The translations under genes and the position numbers were made by a program. Source: Mucilaginibacter auburnensis (GTDB lineage: Bacteria > Bacteroidota > Bacteroidia > Sphingobacteriales > Sphingobacteriaceae). From it: a DNA stretch of 64,000 bases. Each line of letters starts with the position of its first letter. The first letter of the stretch is position 1. The stretch lies in NCBI RefSeq assembly GCF_002797815.1, contig NZ_PGFJ01000001.1, positions 496,001-560,000 of the forward strand. The letters run 5' to 3'. Below, piece after piece: positions 16,875-24,307 of this stretch. The notes below the pieces were generated by a model, which did no database searches, was not told the origin of the DNA, and was given only the letters and a program-made list of their open reading frames with translations.

Positions 16875-19091
16875 TTAAAGCAATCCTTGTTGCTCAAGTG
16901 CCTTGCGCCGTTCCTTTTCCTGGCGCTTTATTTCGCGTTTTTCCTGGCGTATCTGTTTATTGGTTTTGCCCGTGCTGTCAATGTTTTTAATGCGGAGTTC
17001 TTCCTCGCGTTTTAAACGATCCTTCAGATTTTCGGCAACCGTGTCTTTTTTACCACCACCAAACAGACGCTGAAAGAAGCTCGGTTTTTTCTCCGGCTCT
17101 TCGTTAGCTGGTTCCGGAATATCAATGATGCTCTCATCCGGCGAGCCATTCAAAATTTGCTCAGCCTGTGCCGAATCTACCGGCGCAATTTCATGGCGCA
17201 GGCCTTCACGTAATCTAACACCGTAAAATCCATAGGCACCCGTAGTGTCACGCGGTATATGATGCGACATCGCCATTAGTTTTCCTAACGAGTTAAAGTA
17301 AAATATGCGGCTTGGTCTTAACGTGCCATCAGGTAAAAAGGCGTAAAGGCCTGTGCGCGGGCTTGGTACTATACTGGCCAGGTAAATACTCTCGCCCAGG
17401 TCAAGCTCCGCCGGTGTTTTGCCAAAGTAATAGCGGGCAGCTTCTTTTATACCGTATATGTTATTTCCCCATTCAATAATATTAAAGTAGATCTCCAGCA
17501 TACGGTTCTTCGTCATAATATTATTGTTCTCTATCATCCACACAATCAATATCTCCTCCATTTTACGGGCAAGGGTTTTTTCCATGCTTAAAAAGGAGTT
17601 TTTAACTAATTGCATAGACATGGTACTACCGCCACGTTTGAAAGCCTTGGTTTTTATATCAGTAGCTATTGATTTGCGTATGGCTTCCTCAACAAAGCCA
17701 TGGTGCTGGTAAAATGTAGGATCTTCGGCCGTCATCACCGCGTTGCGCAGGTAGGGCGATATCTGGTCCAAAGGGGTATATTCCGGGTTTTGCGGCCCAA
17801 CTATCATGGTACGCACCGGTTTTCCTTTTACGTATGGCGTATACTCAAACGGGCGGTTCAGTTTGCTCAAATCGGTACGGCCGTATTTTAATATTTTAAA
17901 GTCTGGGTCTTTCTGCAAGGTAGAATTGAAAACTACCGCATCGGGGTTTTGCATATCCAGACTAAAATCAAGCGTGTAGTTCAATTTGCCGGCAACCTTT
18001 ATACCTTCAAATGATTCAAAAGTACCATCTGGGAACGAGTCGAAAATATCCTGTGCACTCTGCCAGCCCGTATTTAGTTTAAGGTCATACAGCTTTTTAG
18101 GCGAGAGTGTGTATTTCAGATACGGATGGGCCGTCATTTTTTTAAGGTGAATAACTGATGAGCTATCCAGCGCCACAAAATTGGTTCCCACCATTATATC
18201 CGCATCCAACGATCCGTTTTGCACCACAATGTCGCTTGATGAAAGGCCTTTATGATTGATCAACAGGTTTTTCACACCAAATGAACTTGCAATACGAGTT
18301 TCGCCCTCGCTGTGGTCAACATCATCCAGCTTAATGTTCATGCTTTCAAAGTTGATGCGGGCCTTGTATCGGTTCTGTATAAAAGGGATCTCCACCTTGC
18401 CGCCGTCGGCATACAGCTTCACATCAATTTCCTTGTCTGATGGTTCCATCTTTCCGGCCAGATGCCAGGTAGCTTCGCCATCATTTACTTTAATTGTTGA
18501 GGTAAGCTCACCATTGTCAATTACAGCCTGTTGCGTTAGCAGTTTCAAACTGGTGCTGTCCTTAGTGTAGGAGATCATAAAATTTTTCATGTCCAGATCG
18601 TCGGGGATCTTATACAGCACCTCGTTGATGAGGTTATTAGCCAGTAAAGAGAGGTCGGCTTTGGTTTTGGCAGTGGTGTCTTTTTTCTTTTTAAAAAGGA
18701 AATCAAAGTTCTTTACCCCCTTTATATCGGTAAGGTGTACAAAGCCATTTTGCAGGTTAACGTCGCCCAGTTTTACCTTACCTAAAATAAGCGGCAATAA
18801 TTTAACGCTCACTTCAAAATGGTCAATGCGCACCAGGCTGTCGCGCTGTTCGGGCACTATGGTTATACCATCGCAGGTAACAGTAGCCAGGCCAGTAAAC
18901 CGGGCATTGGCAATGTTCAAATCAAGCTGGTAATCTCTTTTTGCTTTCGCTTTAGCTTTAACCAGGGCGCTCTGCAAAAAGGCTTCGCGTTTATTATAGG
19001 CTACAATGCCTGCAATTATTAAAATAACCAATAACGAAGCGGCAACTATAGCGGCAATACGAACATATTTAGGATTAAGGCGACGCATCAA
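16875..19091 (-). CDS. Membrane-anchored peptidoglycan glycosyltransferase (GT51) with AsmA-like N-terminus
   Basis: A 738-residue protein with one N-terminal membrane helix (residues about 10-30). An extended beta-rich region resembling AsmA/DUF748 repeats (about 40-400) follows. Next is a GT51 transglycosylase domain (about 440-620) with the catalytic motif VMTAEDPTFYQHHG, then RGGSTMSMQLVKN and IYFNIIEWGNNIYGIKEAARYYFG. The tail is Lys/Glu-rich (QIRQEKREIKRQEKERRKAL) and probably coiled. No transpeptidase domain follows, so it is a monofunctional glycan polymerase related to MtgA. It is convergent with feoB, ending six bases from the feoB stop. Confidence 0.88.
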   Translation of the reverse strand: MMRRLNPKYVRIAAIVAASLLVILIIAGIVAYNKREAFLQSALVKAKAKAKRDYQLDLNIANARFTGLATVTCDGITIVPEQRDSLVRIDHFEVSVKLLPLILGKVKLGDVNLQNGFVHLTDIKGVKNFDFLFKKKKDTTAKTKADLSLLANNLINEVLYKIPDDLDMKNFMISYTKDSTSLKLLTQQAVIDNGELTSTIKVNDGEATWHLAGKMEPSDKEIDVKLYADGGKVEIPFIQNRYKARINFESMNIKLDDVDHSEGETRIASSFGVKNLLINHKGLSSSDIVVQNGSLDADIMVGTNFVALDSSSVIHLKKMTAHPYLKYTLSPKKLYDLKLNTGWQSAQDIFDSFPDGTFESFEGIKVAGKLNYTLDFSLDMQNPDAVVFNSTLQKDPDFKILKYGRTDLSKLNRPFEYTPYVKGKPVRTMIVGPQNPEYTPLDQISPYLRNAVMTAEDPTFYQHHGFVEEAIRKSIATDIKTKAFKRGGSTMSMQLVKNSFLSMEKTLARKMEEILIVWMIENNNIMTKNRMLEIYFNIIEWGNNIYGIKEAARYYFGKTPAELDLGESIYLASIVPSPRTGLYAFLPDGTLRPSRIFYFNSLGKLMAMSHHIPRDTTGAYGFYGVRLREGLRHEIAPVDSAQAEQILNGSPDESIIDIPEPANEEPEKKPSFFQRLFGGGKKDTVAENLKDRLKREEELRIKNIDSTGKTNKQIRQEKREIKRQEKERRKALEQQGLL

Positions 19092-19206
19092 ACAAATTTC
19101 TCCAAAACTAAATTAAATCTCCTCCGTTACAAACGTAAGGTTGCTTAAAATGTTTCCTTGCCTTAAGGTTAAGCCGCGGGTATTTAGTAAAGATAAAGTG
19201 TTGTTT

Positions 19207-19674
19207 ATGGCAGATCCGGTAAATTTCATTATCTATTTCAGTAAGGCATTAAACCTCATGACAGATCCTGAACTGCAATTCCTGTTGGAGCAATCGCGCC
19301 GCAATAATATGGCTGGTAACGTAACCGGTATGCTGCTTTACCTTGAAGGGCGGTTTTTAACCAATATTGAAGGTAGGTTTATGCAACTTTTGGAAGGGCC
19401 TGAGCCGGAAGTAACCAAAATATTTAACAGTATAAAGCAAGATGACAGGCATGATAAAATAATTCTGCTGAAACAGGGCTTGTTGGAGCAACGGCTGTTT
19501 GATAAATGGAGCATGGGCTTTAAAAAAATAGCCGCCGGCCAAACCGGCGATATTCCTGGCTTTTTTAATGTAGATGCCGGCTTTTTGGAGCAGCACATGC
19601 GCCATGAGCAGCATGAGGTACTCAATTTCTTCCGGTCTTTTTACACCATAAACAACGAGAAGCCATTTTTTTAA
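19207..19674 (+). CDS. BLUF domain blue-light sensor
   Basis: The start at 19207 (MADPVNFIIYFSKA) is chosen because the upstream residues to 19141 do not belong to the fold. The BLUF domain binds FAD; expected residues are Tyr10, Asn34 in QSRRNN and Gln60 in FMQLLEG. Tyr to Asn spacing (24) equals that of AppA and PixD. Asn to Gln is 26 rather than 18, because LEGRFLTN is followed by a near-copy, IEGRFMQL, an eight-residue duplication. No output domain follows (155 residues), so it must signal through a partner protein. The gene stands alone between two transcription units. Confidence 0.88.
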   Translation: MADPVNFIIYFSKALNLMTDPELQFLLEQSRRNNMAGNVTGMLLYLEGRFLTNIEGRFMQLLEGPEPEVTKIFNSIKQDDRHDKIILLKQGLLEQRLFDKWSMGFKKIAAGQTGDIPGFFNVDAGFLEQHMRHEQHEVLNFFRSFYTINNEKPFF

Positions 19675-19773
19675 TGCATATGCTGACCAATAGGTCATAT
19701 CGTGTTTTTATAAACTCTTTACAGGCAGGCGTTGTATATATTTGCTAACCCCTAAACTTATCTTTAAATAAGA

Positions 19774-19989
19774 ATGGAGAAAGTAGCTGCCGAAGAATTT
19801 TTAAGACTTTACTGTGAAAAGCATCACATTGCTGATGTTAAAGGGGCATTATTAAAATGGCTGGTTGTGAGCTGCAAGGAAAATACCAGCCTTAACGCGC
19901 ACGTGCAAACAAAAGAATTTACCGAGTTTTACGACGAGCTAAATAAAATGATTACCTGCGTTTACACAGCATACCGTACTAACGTTTAA
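19774..19989 (+). CDS. Small hypothetical protein (71 aa)
   Basis: The frame starts MEKVAAEEFLRLYCEKH and has a soluble, mainly helical composition with no signal peptide or membrane segment. A -7-like box TATATTTG lies at 19737-19744, which supports expression, but no convincing -33 was found. It ends 11 bases inside the 3' end of the convergent mtfA-like gene. It lies 99 bases after the BLUF gene on the same strand, so a role as a light-signalling partner is only a guess. Confidence 0.6.
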   Translation: MEKVAAEEFLRLYCEKHHIADVKGALLKWLVVSCKENTSLNAHVQTKEFTEFYDELNKMITCVYTAYRTNV

Positions 19990-20791
19990 TCCCAAACTGA
20001 TCAATATTATTAGCCGGCTCCTGCCTGAATATCAGGCTTAACTGCTCATATAACTCAGGGTGGCGTTGCTGAAAGCGTCCGGGTTTTTCAAAAAAGTATT
20101 CGGAAGCAACAGCAAAAAACTCGGCCTCGTTGGTTAAAGCATAAGGGTCAATGTCTGAGCGGCCATCTTTAATGCGGTGCATTTCCTGATGCATTAGTTT
20201 AAGCCAGGGCTCGGCGTAAGCATTGGGCAGCAGGTTTTCTGGTACACCATCTGTAGCGCCATCAGTTTTATCAACCAAATGCACAAACTCATGAATAGCT
20301 GTATTTTGATTACCGGATTGTGAGGAAAAGCCTTTTACCAGCGCGCTGCGCGACAGCAGCATTTGCCCGTTCATATACCCTGTACCTACCATGCCCATAA
20401 TATTGCGGTTGTTGCCTTCAAACTGGTATTCGTTATCAAAAGTGTCCGGGTACAAAATAACATTGGTAAGGTTAGGGTACTCCCAATCGCCAAATGCAAA
20501 AACCGGAATAACCGCGCTTGAAGCCACCATTATACGGTCGGCATCAGTTATTTCCAAACCTACACCTTCAATGTTTACATATTGAAAAAAGCGGGCCACC
20601 CTGCTTTCAAACTGCTTTTTATCCTGAGGCTCTAACTCGCGGTAGTATTCAATGTGTGTATTTAATAAGGTTACAAGCGATCTGTCAAGCACTTCTAAAG
20701 GCTCACTGATAACAGGTTTGTTTTTACGTTTAAAGATGATAAAAGCCAAAATGGCCAGTAGCGGTATTACAATAAGGAAGTATAAAGTCAC
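19979..20791 (-). CDS. MtfA-type zinc peptidase (M90)
   Basis: A 270-residue protein with an N-terminal membrane helix (LYFLIVIPLLAILAFIIF). The MtfA/DgsA-anti-repressor fold follows: HTHIEYYRELEPQDKKQFE resembles the family's LP-x-Lys-region, and AIHEFVHLVDKTDGATDGVP carries the HExxH-like zinc motif HEFVH and downstream Asp. E. coli MtfA is a cytoplasmic aminopeptidase that titrates Mlc. The membrane anchor here suggests a different setting. It follows the esterase gene by 55 bp on the same strand. Confidence 0.88.
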   Translation of the reverse strand: MTLYFLIVIPLLAILAFIIFKRKNKPVISEPLEVLDRSLVTLLNTHIEYYRELEPQDKKQFESRVARFFQYVNIEGVGLEITDADRIMVASSAVIPVFAFGDWEYPNLTNVILYPDTFDNEYQFEGNNRNIMGMVGTGYMNGQMLLSRSALVKGFSSQSGNQNTAIHEFVHLVDKTDGATDGVPENLLPNAYAEPWLKLMHQEMHRIKDGRSDIDPYALTNEAEFFAVASEYFFEKPGRFQQRHPELYEQLSLIFRQEPANNIDQFGIKR

Positions 20792-20846
20792 GGCGTTAGC
20801 TGTTTAATAGTGTGCGTTATGTAACCGTTTTAATTCATCAATGTTT

Positions 20847-21977
20847 TTATTGTGAGGGACGTTTAGTTACAAAATCTAAAAACCGCCCCACTGCATAAGT
20901 TGAAAGCTGACCGCCTGGACCGTTCAAATTATAATCAAAGCCATGCGTGGCCCAGGGTAATTTGAGCCAAAAATGTTTTATGCCGTTTTGCTCCAGCTTT
21001 TCATTGAGGCGGCGGCTATGTTCATAAGCTACCAGTACATCATTAGCCCCATGAATGATGAGGGTAGGTGGCGAGTTGGGGTTAACAAACGCAATGGGCG
21101 AACTTGCCGCATAGTTTTGGGGCACCTCGGTATAAGTTCCGCCAAGGTAGTTTTCCATCACCGCGCGAGAGTCCATCACCAGCGGATTAGCCGGCAGCGA
21201 ATAGCCCCAAACCATATCTGCCGGTCCGTAAAAATCAATAACGCCTTTTATACCTGCATCTTTTAAAGTATATCCCGCCAGCAAGGCTATCTGCGCGCCT
21301 GCCGATCTTCCTAACAAAACAAATTGTGTGGTATCAATATGCAAACTATCGGCATGTTGGCGTAAGTAATTCAAGGCGTTTTTAACATCCTCTATTTGTA
21401 ACGGACTTTTATACTTTGGGGCCATGCGGTAATTAATGGCAGCTACATTGTAACCGGCTTTAGCCAGGTAAGTGTTTAACTCTGATAATTGTTTACTGTC
21501 ACCGCTGCTCCACGATCCGCCGTGTATAACCACAACGCAGGGCTTGTTACCCTTTGCATGGGCGCTGTAAAAGTCGAGGTTAAGCTGTATGTCTGTATAG
21601 TTTGCGTAAGTGAACGTTTTATAAGAGCTGTTCTGTACAGATGAGAATAGTTTAAGCCAACTAAAAGGCTTTTGAGGTGGAAGAGTACTTTTGCCAAAGC
21701 TTGCGTCCATTTCATCCGGCAAGGTAGCCGCAACCTTGTAAGCGCGTGCAATGGGCGATAAAAACAGTAGCAAAGCTAATATCCCTGCTATGCTTCCTGC
21801 CATATTGTACTGCCTCATCCAAAAGCCTGTGAGTAATACAACAATAGTTATGGCTACAAAAACCAGCGGATATTCTGTTACGGCTATGGCCATTAGCCAC
21901 AGGTAATAAGCAGGCGCGTTAAAAACCGCCAAAAGCGAAAGCAGGAACAGCGCGATGGGTATAACCAAACGTATCAT
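20847..21977 (-). CDS. Membrane-anchored alpha/beta hydrolase (HSL-like esterase)
   Basis: A 376-residue protein. Residues 1-85 hold about three membrane helices. The hydrolase domain has the oxyanion motif VVIHGGSWSSGDS, nucleophile GRSAGAQIAL, acid HGANDVLVAYEHS and base ATHGFDYN, a complete Ser-Asp-His triad of the hormone-sensitive-lipase/BD-FAE type. The substrate is not known; small acyl esters are likely. Its start is 7 bp after the SprT-like gene stop, so the two are in one operon. Confidence 0.85.
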   Translation of the reverse strand: MIRLVIPIALFLLSLLAVFNAPAYYLWLMAIAVTEYPLVFVAITIVVLLTGFWMRQYNMAGSIAGILALLLFLSPIARAYKVAATLPDEMDASFGKSTLPPQKPFSWLKLFSSVQNSSYKTFTYANYTDIQLNLDFYSAHAKGNKPCVVVIHGGSWSSGDSKQLSELNTYLAKAGYNVAAINYRMAPKYKSPLQIEDVKNALNYLRQHADSLHIDTTQFVLLGRSAGAQIALLAGYTLKDAGIKGVIDFYGPADMVWGYSLPANPLVMDSRAVMENYLGGTYTEVPQNYAASSPIAFVNPNSPPTLIIHGANDVLVAYEHSRRLNEKLEQNGIKHFWLKLPWATHGFDYNLNGPGGQLSTYAVGRFLDFVTKRPSQ

Positions 21978-21984
21978 TCCGGCC

Positions 21985-22596
21985 TTAATCTTTTATCAGT
22001 TCAACTTCAGCAACCGGACTAAACAAATAGACCCTTTTTGTAGCCACTTCTGTGCATTTATAGCGCTTTCTCAGCTTTTCTTCTTTACGGAACACACGGC
22101 CATCCTTTATTTTGAACAGCGCATGTACAGGTATTTTCTCTACCGTGTGTACATCTTCTTTAGGTGCATCATACTTGCGTAAGGAGCGGTACAAGCCCAG
22201 GTCAGAACAACTGGAGGCAGCAGGGTTATTCAGGTAACTTACAATGGCGGCCTTAACATCAGGCGGAAATATTTCCTTTTCAAAAAAAGGCTGCATCATG
22301 CGCTTAAAGTTGTTTTTCCACTCGGTGCCGTGCGGTTTGGCCTTGTGCTTATGCTCGTTCCAGGTATGCAGGTGCGCAAATTCATGTACGGTGGTTACCA
22401 AAAACGCATAAGGATTAAGATCATAATTAACTGATATACGATGCCCCTTTCCATCAAACGGAGGGCGGTAATCACCAAACTTGCTGTTGCGGTTGCGCGA
22501 AATTTTAAACTCGCACTTAAAATAATCTATCCAGCGGCCAATTAGCGGAGCCGCGTCGGGTGGCAGATAGCGTTGCAGTACTTTTACTTTGTCCAA
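21985..22596 (-). CDS. SprT-like zinc-binding protein
   Basis: A 203-residue protein with the SprT metalloprotease motif TVHEFAHLHTWNEH near residue 70 and a following basic region (HKAKPHGTEWKNNFKRMM) typical of SprT-like domains. SPRTN relatives cleave DNA-protein crosslinks; bacterial members are largely uncharacterised. The C-terminal part (VYLFSPVAEVELIKD) is short and lacks an obvious zinc ribbon. It is the first gene of a three-gene leftward operon with the esterase and MtfA-like genes. Confidence 0.85.
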   Translation of the reverse strand: MDKVKVLQRYLPPDAAPLIGRWIDYFKCEFKISRNRNSKFGDYRPPFDGKGHRISVNYDLNPYAFLVTTVHEFAHLHTWNEHKHKAKPHGTEWKNNFKRMMQPFFEKEIFPPDVKAAIVSYLNNPAASSCSDLGLYRSLRKYDAPKEDVHTVEKIPVHALFKIKDGRVFRKEEKLRKRYKCTEVATKRVYLFSPVAEVELIKD

Positions 22597-22689
22597 ATTT
22601 TACCTCGACGGTAAAGATAACACTTTGCAAACCAGTTTAAAAAACCATGGCACAGGGTTTGACTCATCTATTACAATTAAAAATATATC

Positions 22690-23055
22690 ATGATGAAGCG
22701 GATATTAATAGTTGATGATAATGTGTTCATGGTAGAAGTAATGACCTATATATTAAACAGTAAGGGCTATGAAGTTACTGCCTTGTACACCGGAAATGAA
22801 GTATTTAATACTATTAAAATAGATCACCCCGACCTGGTAATATTGGACCTTGGTCTGCCAGACTTTGACGGACGGGATATTTGCAAGCTACTTAAATTGA
22901 ATACTTCTACTAAAGACCTTCCGGTAATTTTATGTTCGGGGGCCGATAATCTGGACGAAGCTCTACAATTACCCGGCGCGCCCAACGATGTTTTACATAA
23001 GCCATTTGATATAGATGTGTTTATGCAAAAAGTAGAATACCAGTTGGCCGCGTAA
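22690..23055 (+). CDS. Single-domain response regulator
   Basis: A 121-residue CheY-like receiver. Acidic pocket DD is in ILIVDDN, the phospho-acceptor Asp is in LVILDLGLPDFDG (about residue 55), the Ser/Thr switch is in VILCSGAD, and the conserved Lys is in VLHKPFD. No output domain is present, so it probably acts by protein contact or as a phosphate sink. The start could be the second Met. No kinase gene is adjacent. Confidence 0.9.
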   Translation: MMKRILIVDDNVFMVEVMTYILNSKGYEVTALYTGNEVFNTIKIDHPDLVILDLGLPDFDGRDICKLLKLNTSTKDLPVILCSGADNLDEALQLPGAPNDVLHKPFDIDVFMQKVEYQLAA

Positions 23056-23082
23056 CAGGTTTTTGTTAACTCGCTCAAACAC

Positions 23083-23113
23083 TTGCACTTTACAAACGTT
23101 CTGTTTAAGTTTG
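23083..23113 (+). promoter_or_regulatory. Probable promoter of the beta-propeller gene
   Basis: TTGC (23083-23086), 19 bases and TAAGTTTG (23106-23113) match the Bacteroidota consensus. The gene begins 52 bases further on. Confidence 0.5.
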
Positions 23114-23165
23114 ATTTGCAATTATAGCCGCCTTCCCTGTCATTTTCCTTAAAATTAACTGAATC

Positions 23166-24299
23166 ATGAAGACCAGGATCAACCTCATCGTCGCTATTAT
23201 TTTGATGTGTATTGTGCATTTAAACACTGGTTGGAATGAAACAATTGAAGAAAACATAAGGGCCAGAGCGCCGCTTAACGGCCGGTATTTATTTGTTGCA
23301 GTACCCGGAATACGCGATTATTTGGGATATGGAGGCCACGGGTTGCTGGTATTTGATATTAATAAGGGCCACAAATTTGTAAAACGTATTGAAACACACG
23401 GATTGCACCCTAACGGGCTTCCCTCCAATGTTAAAGGCATAGCCGCCAGCACAGCGTTGAATAGTATATACATTACTACCTGGGAATCTATACAACGGAT
23501 AGATATTGCTACAGGTAAACTGGTTTGGGAAAAAATGATACCCGGCGGGTGTGACAGGCTGGCGGTATCGCCGGATGGAAAAACCATTTATCTTCCCGCG
23601 TTTGAGGGCCACACCTGGACGGTTTTAGATGCCAAAACCGGCGATGTTATTAAAACACTGGGCGGTTTCAATAAATCTCATAATACGTTATACGGCCTTT
23701 CGGGTAAGAACGTGTATTTATCAGACATTGCCAATACCGTAGTTAAGGTGGCCAATGCAGAAACCAACCAAATTGTATCGCAGATCGGTCCGTTCTCGGC
23801 ACCTGTACGCCCTTTTACCATCAACGGAGCCGAGAGCAAAATATTTGTGAACTGTAATGATCTGTTAGGATTTGAAGTAGCTGATATTAAAACCGGGCAA
23901 CGCACGGCTAAGGTTACCGTGCAGGGCTGGGATAAAGGAACCGTACGCAGGCACGGATGCCCAAGCCACGGTATAGGTTTAACGCCCGATGAAAAAGAGA
24001 TTTGGCTTTGCGACGGGTTTAATATGCGGATGCACGTGTTTGAAAATAAAGAGCCTTATCAGCAATTAACTACCATCCCGTTGCGCGACATGCCCGGATG
24101 GATAACCTTTAGTAAAGACGGCAAATATGCTTACCCGTCAAGCGGCGAAGTTATTGACACCAAAACCCGCAAAGTATTGACAACGTTAGCAGACGAGAAA
24201 AATAACGCGGTTGGCAGTGAAAAAATGATTGAGGTGTTTATTACCAATAACAAAGCCACTTCCATTGCAGATCAGTTTGGCATTGGGCGAATAAAGTAG
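23166..24299 (+). CDS. Secreted YncE-like beta-propeller protein
   Basis: A 377-residue protein with an N-terminal hydrophobic signal (INLIVAIILMCIVHL). Repeated blades follow in the style of YncE and 40-residue YVTN repeats: LAVSPDGKTIYLPAFEGHTW, GLTPDEKEIWLCDGFN, TFSKDGKYAYPSSGEVID. No catalytic residues are evident; such propellers bind ligands or partners outside the cytoplasm. It is convergent with the T9SS cargo gene, 8 bp between stops. Confidence 0.82.
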   Translation: MKTRINLIVAIILMCIVHLNTGWNETIEENIRARAPLNGRYLFVAVPGIRDYLGYGGHGLLVFDINKGHKFVKRIETHGLHPNGLPSNVKGIAASTALNSIYITTWESIQRIDIATGKLVWEKMIPGGCDRLAVSPDGKTIYLPAFEGHTWTVLDAKTGDVIKTLGGFNKSHNTLYGLSGKNVYLSDIANTVVKVANAETNQIVSQIGPFSAPVRPFTINGAESKIFVNCNDLLGFEVADIKTGQRTAKVTVQGWDKGTVRRHGCPSHGIGLTPDEKEIWLCDGFNMRMHVFENKEPYQQLTTIPLRDMPGWITFSKDGKYAYPSSGEVIDTKTRKVLTTLADEKNNAVGSEKMIEVFITNNKATSIADQFGIGRIK

Positions 24300-24307
24300 C
24301 TTTATAA

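Noticed and set aside
18256..18933. Two overlapping plus-strand frames opposite the transglycosylase gene
   Set aside because: Antisense shadows of a clear GT51/AsmA-like gene, with no promoter or start signal of their own.
19714..19744. Full promoter for the 71-residue gene
   Set aside because: The -7 box TATATTTG is good, but the -33 position (CTCT) does not match; kept only as weak support in the gene entry.
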